From positions 1 through 64,000 of the forward strand of contig NZ_FNDQ01000014.1 in NCBI RefSeq assembly GCF_900099675.1: 64,000 nt of DNA. The letters run 5' to 3'. A program made the translations under genes and the position numbers. Below the pieces are notes generated by a model. The model saw nothing but the letters and a program-made list of their open reading frames with translations, had not been told where the DNA came from and did not search any database. How positions within the stretch are numbered: position 1 is the stretch's first letter; every line of letters begins with the position of its first letter. This document shows positions 1-8,482 of this stretch, piece after piece. The stretch comes from Myroides phaeus. Its GTDB lineage: Bacteria > Bacteroidota > Bacteroidia > Flavobacteriales > Flavobacteriaceae.

Positions 1-94
1 AACGACTATTTAATTCTTCAACTTTTGTAATATTGAAATGCTCTACCAAGTACTCAGGTAGGATTAGTTTTAGTATTTCTTTGCTATCCATCAT
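1..94 (-). mobile_element. Partial ISAon1-type transposase, N-terminal region (runs off the window)
   Basis: Reading the minus strand from the ATG at 94 gives 31 open codons beginning MMDSKEILKLILPEYLVEHF, and the frame is still open at the window edge. This matches my memory of the short N-region protein of ISAon1-family elements, which in Flavobacteriaceae precedes the main transposase ORF. Only the 5' end is present, so the element lies to the left of the window. The start could be the ATG at 94 or the one at 91. The flanking bases to about 150 probably include the element's right end, but I could not delimit an inverted repeat. Assignment rests on pattern memory only. Confidence 0.55.
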
Positions 95-301
95 GGTGCA
101 AATATATTATTTTACAACTTCCTCCCCAACTTTTGTGCTTGATCCAAAACAAATATTACTTTACTGTTAATCAACATATTTAAACGCGAAAACCATCTCC
201 TAAACTTTCGGGTTATTTAAAAAAACAAGTAACTTTAAGAAATTCGCCTTTACTAAGGCATAATTAATGCATATAATTAATTAACCTTAAAAGTGATTAA
301 T
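95..301. other. Intergenic region, probable IS end plus upstream region of a small gene
   Basis: About 200 bases with no credible coding sequence. The first ~60 bases are likely the right flank or terminus of the IS element. The rest is AT-rich leader for the small plus-strand gene that follows. I see no clear terminator or palindrome here. Confidence 0.4.
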
Positions 302-574
302 ATGTTTTATTTACTTTCAAATGTATACAGTCCTCTTCTTTTTTACCACGCTATTTTAAACGTGCAACAAGAAGTAGATTTAGCCCCTTTAAAATTGGTA
401 TTACACATATCATTTTTAATAGCGCTTTCAGTGGTACTAATTCGTTTGTTAAGAGATATGTTGAAACATAGGCAATCCTTTAAAAATGCTATTCTTAAAC
501 GCAGTGGTGCCTTATTCATCATTATCATAACATACATTATCATATTTGCGCTAATTAGTTTCTCTTATGAATAA
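302..574 (+). CDS. Small uncharacterised membrane protein (two TM segments)
   Basis: A 90-residue protein of unknown function with two hydrophobic segments, roughly residues 30-47 and 68-87, joined by a short basic loop (LLRDMLKHRQSFKNAILKR). The basic loop between the two helices suggests both ends face the periplasm. I do not recognise a family. A GTG three codons upstream (293) would add three residues. The ATG at 302 is preferred as the commoner codon. The gene stands alone between the IS end and a hairpin that serves the opposite strand. Confidence 0.55.
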   Translation: MFYLLSNVYSPLLFYHAILNVQQEVDLAPLKLVLHISFLIALSVVLIRLLRDMLKHRQSFKNAILKRSGALFIIIITYIIIFALISFSYE

Positions 575-602
575 AAAAAGGGGATTGCTTACACAATCCC
601 CT
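572..602 (-). terminator. Rho-independent terminator of the DEAD-like/response regulator operon
   Basis: A 9-bp stem (left arm 579-587, right arm 594-602) with a six-base loop. On the minus strand it is followed by a run of seven T. It lies 29 bases beyond the stop codon at 631, so it ends the minus-strand operon. Confidence 0.8.
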
Positions 603-630
603 AAATCATTATTTAATGCTTTTAAAAAGC

Positions 631-1269
631 TTATTCTTCTTCATCTTCTTCGTAGAAATCAAACCACTCAACATCTTCTGTCATTGTTTTGTCAACAAAC
701 ATATCAATCTGCTCTACGTAATCTTTCATAAAGTAAACACGTTGTGTTTTACCAATACTATCAGACAATCTGAACAAACGTGGTTCTAAGCGATTTCTCA
801 ATTGAACATCTACATCATCAATGATGTACATTTGAAGTTGATTTACATCAAAACCAGCACTACTAAACATCTCGTTTAAACGGTTACAAGTACCAATTAA
901 AATATCATTTCCTAAAGACATCTGATTTTTATCCTCATCCAAGTCTGTAAAGTCGTGAACCCCATAAACTTCAAGATCCATCCCTTTTCCATAAAGCTCA
1001 AACACTTCCATTAAGCGCTCTACTTCAAACTTATCCTTTACAACAATCAAAACTCTTGTTGCAATTTCTCCTTCAATTGGTCTTTGTAATTTCTGAAGTG
1101 CAGCAATAACCATAGCGGTTGTTTTCCCCTCCTCTTTAGGACCTGCGATTACAACATCAATCCCACTTTTAATCTGACCAAAAGTTTTCTTTTGAAGAGT
1201 CGTTGGCTCCACTAATCCATTAGCTACCAAGTTCCCTTGTAAAATCTCATTTATCTTTTTTAACTTCAT
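631..1269 (-). CDS. DEAD/DEAH-box-like protein with a single RecA domain
   Basis: A 212-residue protein resembling only the first RecA domain of a DEAD-box RNA helicase. Visible elements are a Q-motif-like Gln26, a Walker A variant AGPKEEGKTT (42-51), a TCN segment (127-129) where motif Ib-like residues fall, and DDVD (151-154) in place of DEAD. The SAT motif is replaced by YFMKD near 179. The second RecA domain (motifs IV-VI), needed for helicase activity, is absent, and the protein ends in a very acidic tail. It may bind ATP or RNA or act as a partner protein, but unwinding is unlikely. It is the last gene of the operon, three bases after the sigma-54 regulator. Databases commonly label such proteins helicases. 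I regard the function as unknown. Confidence 0.75.
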   Translation of the reverse strand: MKLKKINEILQGNLVANGLVEPTTLQKKTFGQIKSGIDVVIAGPKEEGKTTAMVIAALQKLQRPIEGEIATRVLIVVKDKFEVERLMEVFELYGKGMDLEVYGVHDFTDLDEDKNQMSLGNDILIGTCNRLNEMFSSAGFDVNQLQMYIIDDVDVQLRNRLEPRLFRLSDSIGKTQRVYFMKDYVEQIDMFVDKTMTEDVEWFDFYEEDEEE

Positions 1270-1272
1270 ATG

Positions 1273-2445
1273 CTATTTGTTTGCAAACATCTCAACATCT
1301 TGTTTTGAAACCTCTTTGCCTCCTAAAATAATTAATCTTTCTATTACGTTTCTTAACTCACGAATATTACCTGTCCAATCGTACTCTTGCAAAAGACTAA
1401 TAGCTTCTGCTGAGAATGTTTTCGGACTTGTACCTTGTTCTTTTGCTATCTGACTTACGAAGTGATTTACCAATAAGGGAATATCATCACGTCTATCATT
1501 TAGCCCTGGAACCTCAATTAAGATAACTGCTAATCGGTGATATAAATCTTCTCTAAATCTACCTTCTGCAATTTCTTTTCGCAAGTCTTTATTTGTTGCA
1601 GCAATTACGCGTACATCTACTTTTAAATCCTTTTCTGCCCCTACTCTTGTAATCATATTCTCTTGTAATGCTCTTAACACTTTTGCCTGAGCAGACAAAC
1701 TCATATCTCCAATTTCGTCTAAGAAAATAGTTCCTTTATTAGCAAGTTCAAATTTACCTGGTCTATCTTTCACAGCAGAAGTAAATGCTCCTTTGACGTG
1801 ACCAAATAATTCACTTTCTATTAATTCAGAAGGAATAGCAGCACAGTTTACTTCAATCAAAGGGTTTTGTGATCTTGTACTTTGTAAGTGTAATTGATGA
1901 GCTACTAACTCTTTTCCTGTTCCATTAGGACCAGTAATCAATACTCTCGCTTCAGTTGGAGCTACCTTCTCAATCATATCTTTTATAAGGTTGATAGGCT
2001 CACTATTCCCTATCATCTCATATTTCTTACTCACTTTCTTTTTCAAGATTGTGTTTTCAACAACCAATTTACTCGTATCTAAAGCATTTCTAACAGTTGT
2101 TAATAATCTATTCAAATCTGGTGGTTTTGATATATAATCAAAGGCTCCAAGACGCATTGTATTAACTGCTGTCTCTAAGTCCCCGTGACCGGATATCATT
2201 ACAAAAACCACTTCTGGTTTTATTTTCTTTGCCTCAACTAACAGTTCCTCACCGTCCATCTTTGGCATTTTTATATCTGAAATAACTAAATCATAATCTT
2301 CACTTACGATTTTCTTCAAAGCCTCTTCTCCGTTTTCTGCTGAATCAACAACATAATCAGACGACTCTTCTTCTAATATTTTAACTAAGACTCTGCGAAT
2401 TGACGCTTCATCTTCAACTATTAAAATCTTTGACATTTTCCCCAT
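1273..2445 (-). CDS. Sigma-54-dependent response regulator (NtrC family) lacking an HTH
   Basis: A two-domain regulator. The receiver occupies residues 5-120, with acidic pair E11/D12, phospho-acceptor D57 and K107. The AAA+ domain occupies ~145-375, with Walker A GPNGTGKE (172-179) and Walker B GTIFLDEIGD (238-247). The sigma-54 contact loop reads GAFTSA (219-224) instead of GAFTGA. The protein stops just after the AAA+ helical lid, so the Fis-type DNA-binding domain of NtrC/AtoC proteins is missing. It would activate RNAP-sigma54 when phosphorylated, possibly without a fixed enhancer. A start at 2436 (Met4, preceded by GGGGAAA) is equally plausible. It lies between an ABC exporter and the DEAD-like gene. 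No histidine kinase is in the window. Confidence 0.9.
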   Translation of the reverse strand: MGKMSKILIVEDEASIRRVLVKILEEESSDYVVDSAENGEEALKKIVSEDYDLVISDIKMPKMDGEELLVEAKKIKPEVVFVMISGHGDLETAVNTMRLGAFDYISKPPDLNRLLTTVRNALDTSKLVVENTILKKKVSKKYEMIGNSEPINLIKDMIEKVAPTEARVLITGPNGTGKELVAHQLHLQSTRSQNPLIEVNCAAIPSELIESELFGHVKGAFTSAVKDRPGKFELANKGTIFLDEIGDMSLSAQAKVLRALQENMITRVGAEKDLKVDVRVIAATNKDLRKEIAEGRFREDLYHRLAVILIEVPGLNDRRDDIPLLVNHFVSQIAKEQGTSPKTFSAEAISLLQEYDWTGNIRELRNVIERLIILGGKEVSKQDVEMFANK

Positions 2446-2472
2446 AATGCACTACAAATTTCTAAACTTCAA

Positions 2473-3783
2473 TTAATATTTAAGCCATTTATATAGCTCT
2501 TTCCACGAAGGTCGCTTACCATACATTAATATTCCAATACGGTAAATCTTCGCTGCTATCCAAACAACAAGAATAAATGTACCAAATAATAAAGCAATAG
2601 ACAATAAAACTTCCCACATTGGTACACCAAAAGGAATACGCATAAGCATTACAATCGGCGATGTAAATGGAATCATTGAAAATATTGTAGCAATCGAACC
2701 GTGGGGGTCTTTTATTACAGTAAAGAATCCAATATACACTCCAAGCATTAAAGGCAATAAAATTGGAAATAAAAACTGTTGTGTATCTGTTTCATTATCA
2801 ACTGCAGCTCCAATTGCTGCATACAAAGAACTATATAAAAAGTACCCTCCTATAAAGAATACTAAGAAATAAACAAACAAAGAAACTAAAGGTAAAGTCA
2901 AAATCTCACCTACATAGTTTTGTACATCAACCATTAACTCTGGAGACATCATAGAAGTAGCTTGTAAAGCTTCTGCTGATGCTACTCCTGGTGTAGCATT
3001 TATTCCTAAAACAACACTCGCTATCGTCAATAATACAGCACCAATTACTCCCCAAATTAAAAACTGCAATAAACCAGCCATTGAAGTACCGATGATTTTA
3101 CCCATCATTAATTGGAATGGTTTCACTGATGAAACAATGATCTCTATAATTCTATTTGTTTTCTCTTCAATTACAGAACGCATTACCATATTTCCATAAA
3201 TAATAATGAACATCATAATAAAGTAACCAAACAAACCGCCAATAACAATTTTTATTTCATTTAACCCTTTAACAGTAGCTTCTCCTGATGCTTTCGTAAG
3301 GTTTAAATTCACATTCGCTTTAGCCTCATCAATTACTTTTAAGTCAATACCACTATCTTTCAGGTTAATGTGTGTTAACTTATCCTCTAATAGTAGTTCT
3401 ACTTTACTCACAAAGCTTAAACTCGGACTATCATTAGATATATAAGTTATATTTTTTTGGTAATCACCTATACTTTCTGCTTTTGGAATATAGATAATCC
3501 CTTCGTATTTTTCTTCGTTTACACTATCTTTCAAGATAGATACATCAACGGCAGATAAATCTTGATACTCAAACTCCTCGTTGCTGACGAATTGATTAAC
3601 AAATAAACCGCTCTCATCGTGAATAGCTACTTTTTTTGTGTCTCCTTTCAATGTACTTAAGTACCCTACAAATAAAGTTAAGGCTACAAAGAAAAGTGGA
3701 CTTGCAAAAGTCATTACGATAAATGATTTATTGCGAACTTTTGCAATAAACTCTCTTTTTATAATTAAGGATAATATGCTCAT
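2473..3783 (-). CDS. ABC-2 type transporter permease (NatB-like)
   Basis: A 436-residue inner-membrane protein with the ABC2_membrane_3 layout. There is one N-terminal TM helix (~20-42), a large extracytoplasmic domain (~45-175) and then five or six TM helices in the C-terminal half. It is the membrane partner of the ATPase immediately upstream: the ATPase stop and this start are one base apart. NatAB-type exporters move Na+ or small toxic molecules, and substrate cannot be read from sequence. The downstream regulator starts 28 bases later, suggesting co-transcription. Confidence 0.88.
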   Translation of the reverse strand: MSILSLIIKREFIAKVRNKSFIVMTFASPLFFVALTLFVGYLSTLKGDTKKVAIHDESGLFVNQFVSNEEFEYQDLSAVDVSILKDSVNEEKYEGIIYIPKAESIGDYQKNITYISNDSPSLSFVSKVELLLEDKLTHINLKDSGIDLKVIDEAKANVNLNLTKASGEATVKGLNEIKIVIGGLFGYFIMMFIIIYGNMVMRSVIEEKTNRIIEIIVSSVKPFQLMMGKIIGTSMAGLLQFLIWGVIGAVLLTIASVVLGINATPGVASAEALQATSMMSPELMVDVQNYVGEILTLPLVSLFVYFLVFFIGGYFLYSSLYAAIGAAVDNETDTQQFLFPILLPLMLGVYIGFFTVIKDPHGSIATIFSMIPFTSPIVMLMRIPFGVPMWEVLLSIALLFGTFILVVWIAAKIYRIGILMYGKRPSWKELYKWLKY

Positions 3784-3784
3784 T

Positions 3785-4705
3785 TTACTTACTTACAGTT
3801 TGAATAAAAATATCGTTTACAGTTGGCAACTTCTCTACGAAATGTGTTACCTGACCATTTTGAGATAAAATATACAACAGTTCGTTTGGCATTCTTTCTC
3901 CTAAATTAATCTCTAACTGTACCTCATCATTTAAAGACTTAAAAGCTGTTGATTGAAAACTGAACTTATTTTTCAACTCATCGTGTAAGCGTTGTTTATT
4001 ATCTGTAAGAATTCCAACTTGATACAAATGTGTTCTATATTGACGCTTAACATCAACTAACTTACCTTCAATTAATTTATTTGATTTATTAATCAAAGCG
4101 ATGTAATCACACATTTCTTCTACACTCTCCATTCTGTGTGTAGAAAAAATAATTGTACTCCCCTTTTCCTTTAACTCAATAATCTCATCTTTAATAATAT
4201 TCGCATTGACTGGGTCAAAACCAGAAAAAGGTTCGTCTAAGATTAACAACTTAGGTTCGTGAAGTACAGTAACAACAAACTGAATCTTCTGTGCCATCCC
4301 TTTAGACAACTCTTGAATTTTCTTGTCCCACCATCCTTTGATATCTAATTTATCAAACCAGTAGTCTAATTGTTTTTTTGCTTCTGCTTTAGACAATCCT
4401 TTTAATTGTGCTAAATACATTGCCTGTTCACCAACCTTCATCGTTTTATACAACCCTCTTTCTTCAGGCATATAACCGATATCTTTAATATGGCTTGGAT
4501 TCAAAACCTGACCATCTAACAAGATTTGTCCTGCGTCAGGATAAGTAATTTGATTTATAATACGGATTAACGATGTCTTACCTGCACCATTTGGACCTAA
4601 AAGTCCATATATAGTACCTTTTGGTACAGTTAGCGACACGTTATTTAATGCTATTTTATCGGAGTATTTTTTTACTACATCCTTAACTTCTAATATAGGT
4701 TGCAT
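3785..4705 (-). CDS. ABC transporter ATP-binding protein (NatA-like)
   Basis: A 306-residue ATPase with Walker A GPNGAGKTS near residue 38, a signature LSKGMAQK where LSGGQ is usual, Walker B LLILDEPFSGFDP and the switch His in STHRMES. A C-terminal extension of ~80 residues (DUF4162-like) is typical of NatA/CcmA exporters. It is the first gene of a four-gene minus-strand operon: ATPase, permease, sigma-54 regulator, DEAD-like protein. A -7-like TATTTTTA and an 8-bp inverted repeat (4734-4756) lie upstream. Confidence 0.92.
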   Translation of the reverse strand: MQPILEVKDVVKKYSDKIALNNVSLTVPKGTIYGLLGPNGAGKTSLIRIINQITYPDAGQILLDGQVLNPSHIKDIGYMPEERGLYKTMKVGEQAMYLAQLKGLSKAEAKKQLDYWFDKLDIKGWWDKKIQELSKGMAQKIQFVVTVLHEPKLLILDEPFSGFDPVNANIIKDEIIELKEKGSTIIFSTHRMESVEEMCDYIALINKSNKLIEGKLVDVKRQYRTHLYQVGILTDNKQRLHDELKNKFSFQSTAFKSLNDEVQLEINLGERMPNELLYILSQNGQVTHFVEKLPTVNDIFIQTVSK

Positions 4706-4733
4706 TCGGTCAAGTCTATTAATTTGTGTAAAA

Positions 4734-4756
4734 ATAGTTATTTATTTTATAACTAT
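4734..4756. promoter_or_regulatory. Inverted repeat upstream of the natA-like operon
   Basis: Arms ATAGTTAT (4734-4741) and ATAACTAT (4749-4756) with a seven-base spacer, about 40 bases upstream of the ATPase start. The left part overlaps a -7-like TATTTTTA on the minus strand. A repressor operator is possible, but the region is very AT-rich and the match could be chance. Confidence 0.35.
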
Positions 4757-4788
4757 CAGAGGGAAGAAAAGCAATTTCGATATTATAT

Positions 4789-4826
4789 AAAAAAACCCAA
4801 CCTTATTTGGAAAAATAAGGTTGGGA
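4789..4826 (-). terminator. Terminator of grpE-dnaJ
   Basis: A 13-bp perfect stem (4796-4808 with 4813-4825) and a four-base loop, followed on the minus strand by seven T. It sits 70 bases past the dnaJ stop. Confidence 0.85.
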
Positions 4827-4894
4827 AAAATTGCTATGAAAAAGAAAATCCACTGTTTAATAAGTGTCCTGCAAATGTATAAATATTTCTCAGA

Positions 4895-6028
4895 CTAAGA
4901 AAACATTTCCTTTACTTTTTCAAAAAAAGATTTTTCACTCTTCGAAGGAGCTGGTTGGAAGTTCTCATCTTCCTTCATACTCTCGAAAAATGCACGTTGT
5001 TCTTTTGTAAGTTTTTTAGGAGTCCATACATTCACGTGTACTAACAAGTCTCCGTTACCATAGCTATTCAAGCTTGGTAGTCCCTTACCTTTCAAACGCA
5101 ATATTTTACCAGATTGAATTCCTTCTTCTAACTTAATGCGCACTCTTCCATTAACAGCATCAATCTCTTTTGATCCTCCTAATGCAGCTTCAGCAAAGCT
5201 AATATATAAGTCATAATGAAGATTTTCACCTTCTCTTTTTAATGTTTCGTGTTCTAATTCTTCAATCACAACAAGTAAATCACCTGGTACATTATTTTTA
5301 CCTGGTGCTTCATTACCTTTTCCTGAAACTTTCAATTGCATTCCTTCAGATACCCCTGCTGGAATTTTGATTGATACTGTTTCTTCATTAAGAATTAAAC
5401 CATCTGCATCAGCACCTGCTGGTTTGTGATCCATAATCTGACCACTTCCGTGACAAGCACCACAAGGAGATGCAGTTTGCATACGTCCAAATACAGTATT
5501 CGCAATCTTAGTTACCTGACCAGAACCATTACAAGTTGGACAAGTTTTATAAGTTACTCCTTGTGCTTGAACTTTGCGTTTAACTTTTATTTTCTTTTCA
5601 ACACCATTAGCGATGTCTTCTATAGTTAACTTCACCTTAATTCTAAGGTTAGCTCCTTTCACTCTACGTTGACCTCCGCCTCCGCCGAAACCTCCAAAGC
5701 CACCTCCGCCTCCGAAAGCACCTCCAAAAATATCACCGAATTGGCTAAAGATGTCATCCATATTCATATGGCCTCCGCCGAAGCCTCCGCCACCGCCAAA
5801 TCCGCCATCAAATGCAGCGTGACCATATTGGTCGTATTTAGCTTTCTTATCAGCATCACTTAATACTTCATAAGCTTCTGCAGCTTCTTTAAATTTCTCC
5901 TCAGCTTCTTTATCACCTGGATTTTTGTCTGGGTGAAATTCAATCGCTTTTTTGCGGTAAGCCTTTTTAATTGCTGCCGCATCTGCACTTTTATCTACAC
6001 CAAGTATTTCGTAATAATCTTTTTTCAT
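4895..6028 (-). CDS. dnaJ: Chaperone protein DnaJ (two-repeat zinc domain)
   Basis: Hsp40 co-chaperone that delivers clients to DnaK and stimulates its ATPase. J domain 1-68 with HPD at 32-34, Gly/Phe-rich linker ~72-122, then a cysteine domain and the C-terminal substrate-binding domains. The cysteine domain has only two CxxCxGxG motifs (CPTCNGSG and CGACHGSG) instead of the usual four. This corresponds to repeats 2 and 3, so zinc centre I is missing and centre II is kept. I recall the same layout in other Flavobacteriaceae, so it is probably a clade trait and not decay. It follows grpE by 36 bases and is co-transcribed from the heat-shock promoter upstream of grpE. Confidence 0.96.
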   Translation of the reverse strand: MKKDYYEILGVDKSADAAAIKKAYRKKAIEFHPDKNPGDKEAEEKFKEAAEAYEVLSDADKKAKYDQYGHAAFDGGFGGGGGFGGGHMNMDDIFSQFGDIFGGAFGGGGGFGGFGGGGGQRRVKGANLRIKVKLTIEDIANGVEKKIKVKRKVQAQGVTYKTCPTCNGSGQVTKIANTVFGRMQTASPCGACHGSGQIMDHKPAGADADGLILNEETVSIKIPAGVSEGMQLKVSGKGNEAPGKNNVPGDLLVVIEELEHETLKREGENLHYDLYISFAEAALGGSKEIDAVNGRVRIKLEEGIQSGKILRLKGKGLPSLNSYGNGDLLVHVNVWTPKKLTKEQRAFFESMKEDENFQPAPSKSEKSFFEKVKEMFS

Positions 6029-6064
6029 CGTTGTAAACTCTTTATATATTTTGCTTTTGAAAGA

Positions 6065-6616
6065 TTATTGTCCAATTACAACTTTAGGGAAACGAATAAT
6101 CTTCTCTCCTAATTTATATCCTCTTTCAATTACATCAACAATTTTCCCTTTCATATCATCTCCTGCCGGAATTTGTGTCACTGCTTCTGCCACATCTGCA
6201 TCAAAGTTATCTCCTGCTTTCAAAGCTACTTCTTCTAATCCTTTGCTTGACAATGTATCTTTGAACTTGTTTGAGATTAATTTAATTCCTGTTAAATGAT
6301 CACTTTCTCCGTGTTTTTCTAACTCAGTTACTGCACGATCAAAGTCATCCATTACAGGTAATAAAGCTGACATAACTTCTTCTCCTGCTGTTTTAAACAA
6401 CTCAATACGCTCTTTAGCAGTTCGTCTCTTATAATTCTCAAATTCAGCAAATAAGCGAATAAATTTATCTTTTTCTTCAGCCAATTTTATAGTCATTTCT
6501 TCTTCAGCGCTTAATTGCTCAGTTGTACCTTCTGCAGCTGCTCCTTCAGTCGTTTGATCTACATCTTGTTGAATTTCCTCTTGCTCTTTGTTTATATCTT
6601 TGTTCTCAGTATTCAT
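6065..6616 (-). CDS. grpE: Nucleotide exchange factor GrpE
   Basis: A 183-residue GrpE that promotes ADP release from DnaK. A low-complexity acidic/Gln-rich N terminus (1-45) is followed by a long helix with KFIRLFAEFENYKRRTAKER, the typical dimerisation segment. The C-terminal beta domain ends in GEKIIRFPKVVIGQ. It is the first gene of the grpE-dnaJ pair. The upstream region carries a 13-bp palindrome and a -24/-12-like element described separately. dnaK itself is not in the window. Confidence 0.96.
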   Translation of the reverse strand: MNTENKDINKEQEEIQQDVDQTTEGAAAEGTTEQLSAEEEMTIKLAEEKDKFIRLFAEFENYKRRTAKERIELFKTAGEEVMSALLPVMDDFDRAVTELEKHGESDHLTGIKLISNKFKDTLSSKGLEEVALKAGDNFDADVAEAVTQIPAGDDMKGKIVDVIERGYKLGEKIIRFPKVVIGQ

Positions 6617-6656
6617 AGTTTAGACAAATTAAATTTTATAATTTACACTCACTAAA

Positions 6657-6698
6657 TAGCAAATCCTTTGCCAACTTGCTTTCTCTGTCATAATGACA
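6657..6698 (-). promoter_or_regulatory. Composite heat-shock promoter of grpE-dnaJ (sigma-54-like element plus palindrome)
   Basis: On the minus strand, 6674 to 6657 reads TTGGCAAAGGATTTGCTA. This has the GG-N10-GC spacing and the TTGGCA/TTTGCT halves of a sigma-54 -24/-12 promoter, and predicts a start near 6648. Exactly 11 bases upstream is the perfect 13-bp palindrome TGTCATTATGACA (6698-6686). The same arrangement precedes htpG. Factor assignment is inferred. Confidence 0.55.
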
Positions 6699-6774
6699 TT
6701 TTTTAGTCAGTTAGTAAAATTCTATCCTACTGCTATTTACTCTTCTTTCTTCCTAAAAACAACTACCTATGAAA

Positions 6775-6800
6775 CAAAAAAATGTGCCTAAGCACATTTC
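6775..6800 (-). terminator. Terminator after the epimerase gene
   Basis: An 8-bp stem (6780-6787 with 6792-6799), four-base loop, then six T on the minus strand, directly after the stop at 6802. Confidence 0.75.
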
Positions 6801-6801
6801 T

Positions 6802-7707
6802 CTATTTATATATGTCTTGCAAAGCAGTCTTTAATTCGCAATAGTTAAACACATATCCTGCTTTTTCAATTTTTGCACTACTTACGCGTTGTCCTTCTAC
6901 AACAAGTACTGCTTTTTCTCCAATTACCATTTTTAAAACCCATTTAGGTACTGCTGGTAACAAAATCTTTTTATTCAAAACCTTTGACAAGCGAATGGTA
7001 AATGATTTATTTGTTTCTGGTTTTGGAGCAACGGCATTGTAAACACCTTCTTTTTCGTGTTTTGTCAAAAACAAAAATATACCTACTAAGTCTTTAATAT
7101 GTATCCACGAATAAAACTGCTTTCCATCTCCTAATACACTTCCCATATACCAATTAGTCATCTTGGCAATTTGAGGTAAAGCTCCTCCTTCTTTAGCAAG
7201 AACCAAACCTATGCGTACTAAGCTCACTTTAACTCCTATTTCTTGAAATTTCAAATTAGCAGCCTCCCATTGAGAAACAACACTTCCCAAGAAATTATCT
7301 GCTTCAAAATACTGTTCTTCACTTTGCCACTTACTACTATTTGCATAAAGGCCAACAGCAGATGAACAAACAATCTGTTTAACAGAATGTGTTTTTTTAG
7401 CCAACTGCTCGTAAATAAAATTACTGGGAACAATACGGCTTTCTACTATCTTCGCTTTTCCCGTTTTTGACCACGATTCCGAAATATTTGACCCCGCTAA
7501 ATGTATGATGGTATATACCTCATCAAAAGCCTTTTCTTCTATCTCTCCTTTGTAAGGATTCCAATAAAAGCCTTTTGCTCCAATAAACACACCTTCTTTC
7601 TTCTCTTTATTAGTTGTTAGGTAATTGACTTCATATCCCTCTTCTAATAGTTTATGCACCAATTGCTTTCCTATCAATCCAGTCGCACCTGTAACTAAAA
7701 TACGCAT
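6802..7707 (-). CDS. TIGR01777 family NAD(P)-dependent epimerase (SDR39U1/YfcH-like)
   Basis: A 301-residue extended short-chain dehydrogenase-like protein. The N-terminal Rossmann motif is TGATGLIG (~7-14), with IIHLAGSNI near 90 and SSAVGLY near 115, matching the TIGR01777 subfamily. A DUF1731-like C-terminal segment carries PAVPKWVLKM. Substrate is unknown. Family members have been linked to cell division and oxidative stress only indirectly. The DUF4442 gene lies six bases upstream, so the two are probably one transcript. Confidence 0.88.
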   Translation of the reverse strand: MRILVTGATGLIGKQLVHKLLEEGYEVNYLTTNKEKKEGVFIGAKGFYWNPYKGEIEEKAFDEVYTIIHLAGSNISESWSKTGKAKIVESRIVPSNFIYEQLAKKTHSVKQIVCSSAVGLYANSSKWQSEEQYFEADNFLGSVVSQWEAANLKFQEIGVKVSLVRIGLVLAKEGGALPQIAKMTNWYMGSVLGDGKQFYSWIHIKDLVGIFLFLTKHEKEGVYNAVAPKPETNKSFTIRLSKVLNKKILLPAVPKWVLKMVIGEKAVLVVEGQRVSSAKIEKAGYVFNYCELKTALQDIYK

Positions 7708-7713
7708 AGTCTC

Positions 7714-8169
7714 TTATTTTTTAACCTTCAATGTCCACTCAAAGTTCATAACAGAAACTTGCTCTCCTTTCTCATTTTTACCAATAGATTTCATCCATAC
7801 TGTAACACCTTCCCCAGTAGCAATCGCCTTAGCAATCGCTTCGTCTAATAACGCTCCATCAACGCATTCAAAGTAAATACGACCGGTTGCTTTTTTGGTA
7901 AACGAACTATTGTTGTTAGCAACTAACATCGATATCTTCTGTCCGCTCTCTTGTATTTTTCTCATTACTAAAGCTCCAGTTGATAATTCTGCCGCCATAG
8001 CTTGTACTGCAAAATACATTGATCTAAACGGATTTTGATTTACCCATTTATGCTTAACTGTAGTAACAGCAGTAGTGTTACTAATCTCTTTCATACGCAC
8101 TCCTGTCCAATAAGCAGAAGGCAATTTGAAAAATAAAAACTTATTTATGTTTGAAACTGTAAACTCCAT
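7714..8169 (-). CDS. DUF4442 hotdog-fold protein (PaaI-thioesterase-like)
   Basis: A 151-residue protein. The N-terminal helix plus NPFRSMYFAVQAMAAELSTG at ~45-65 is typical of DUF4442, a branch of the hotdog thioesterase superfamily. No substrate can be named. It is upstream of, and nearly contiguous with, the SDR39U1-like gene, suggesting a shared role in acyl or redox metabolism. This is inference from position only. Confidence 0.8.
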   Translation of the reverse strand: MEFTVSNINKFLFFKLPSAYWTGVRMKEISNTTAVTTVKHKWVNQNPFRSMYFAVQAMAAELSTGALVMRKIQESGQKISMLVANNNSSFTKKATGRIYFECVDGALLDEAIAKAIATGEGVTVWMKSIGKNEKGEQVSVMNFEWTLKVKK

Positions 8170-8482
8170 TCTTTTAGATTTTTACTAAATATACAAAAAA
8201 AGTTGAATGATTTACTTTCTTCATTTTTTCCTGTAAATACACTTTTTTAGACTTATATATCTTCTTTTAAAAGGGGGTAAATTACTTTCAAACCAAAATA
8301 TATATATCTAATATTCTACTTGACACAAAATAATCTTCTTAATCCTGAAATAATTAAAACTGCCTAAAACAAAAGACAATACAAAAACAAAATATTAATA
8401 ACCAACAAGTTATAACCTAAAAACACTCCTTACAGAAGTATATTCCTTTTTTTACAACTGTTAAATACTTGTTAATTTACAG
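8170..8482. other. Divergent intergenic region, AT-rich
   Basis: About 310 bases between the divergent DUF4442 and padR genes. Apart from the operator and promoter listed next, I see only AT-rich sequence with no hairpin or ORF worth reporting. Confidence 0.5.

Noticed and set aside
4700-4882. 60-codon plus-strand frame upstream of dnaJ end.
   Set aside because: It runs through the grpE-dnaJ terminator hairpin and has no ribosome binding site.
5669-5863. Ser/Ala/Thr-rich plus-strand frame opposite dnaJ.
   Set aside because: Antisense shadow of the Gly-rich linker codons of dnaJ.
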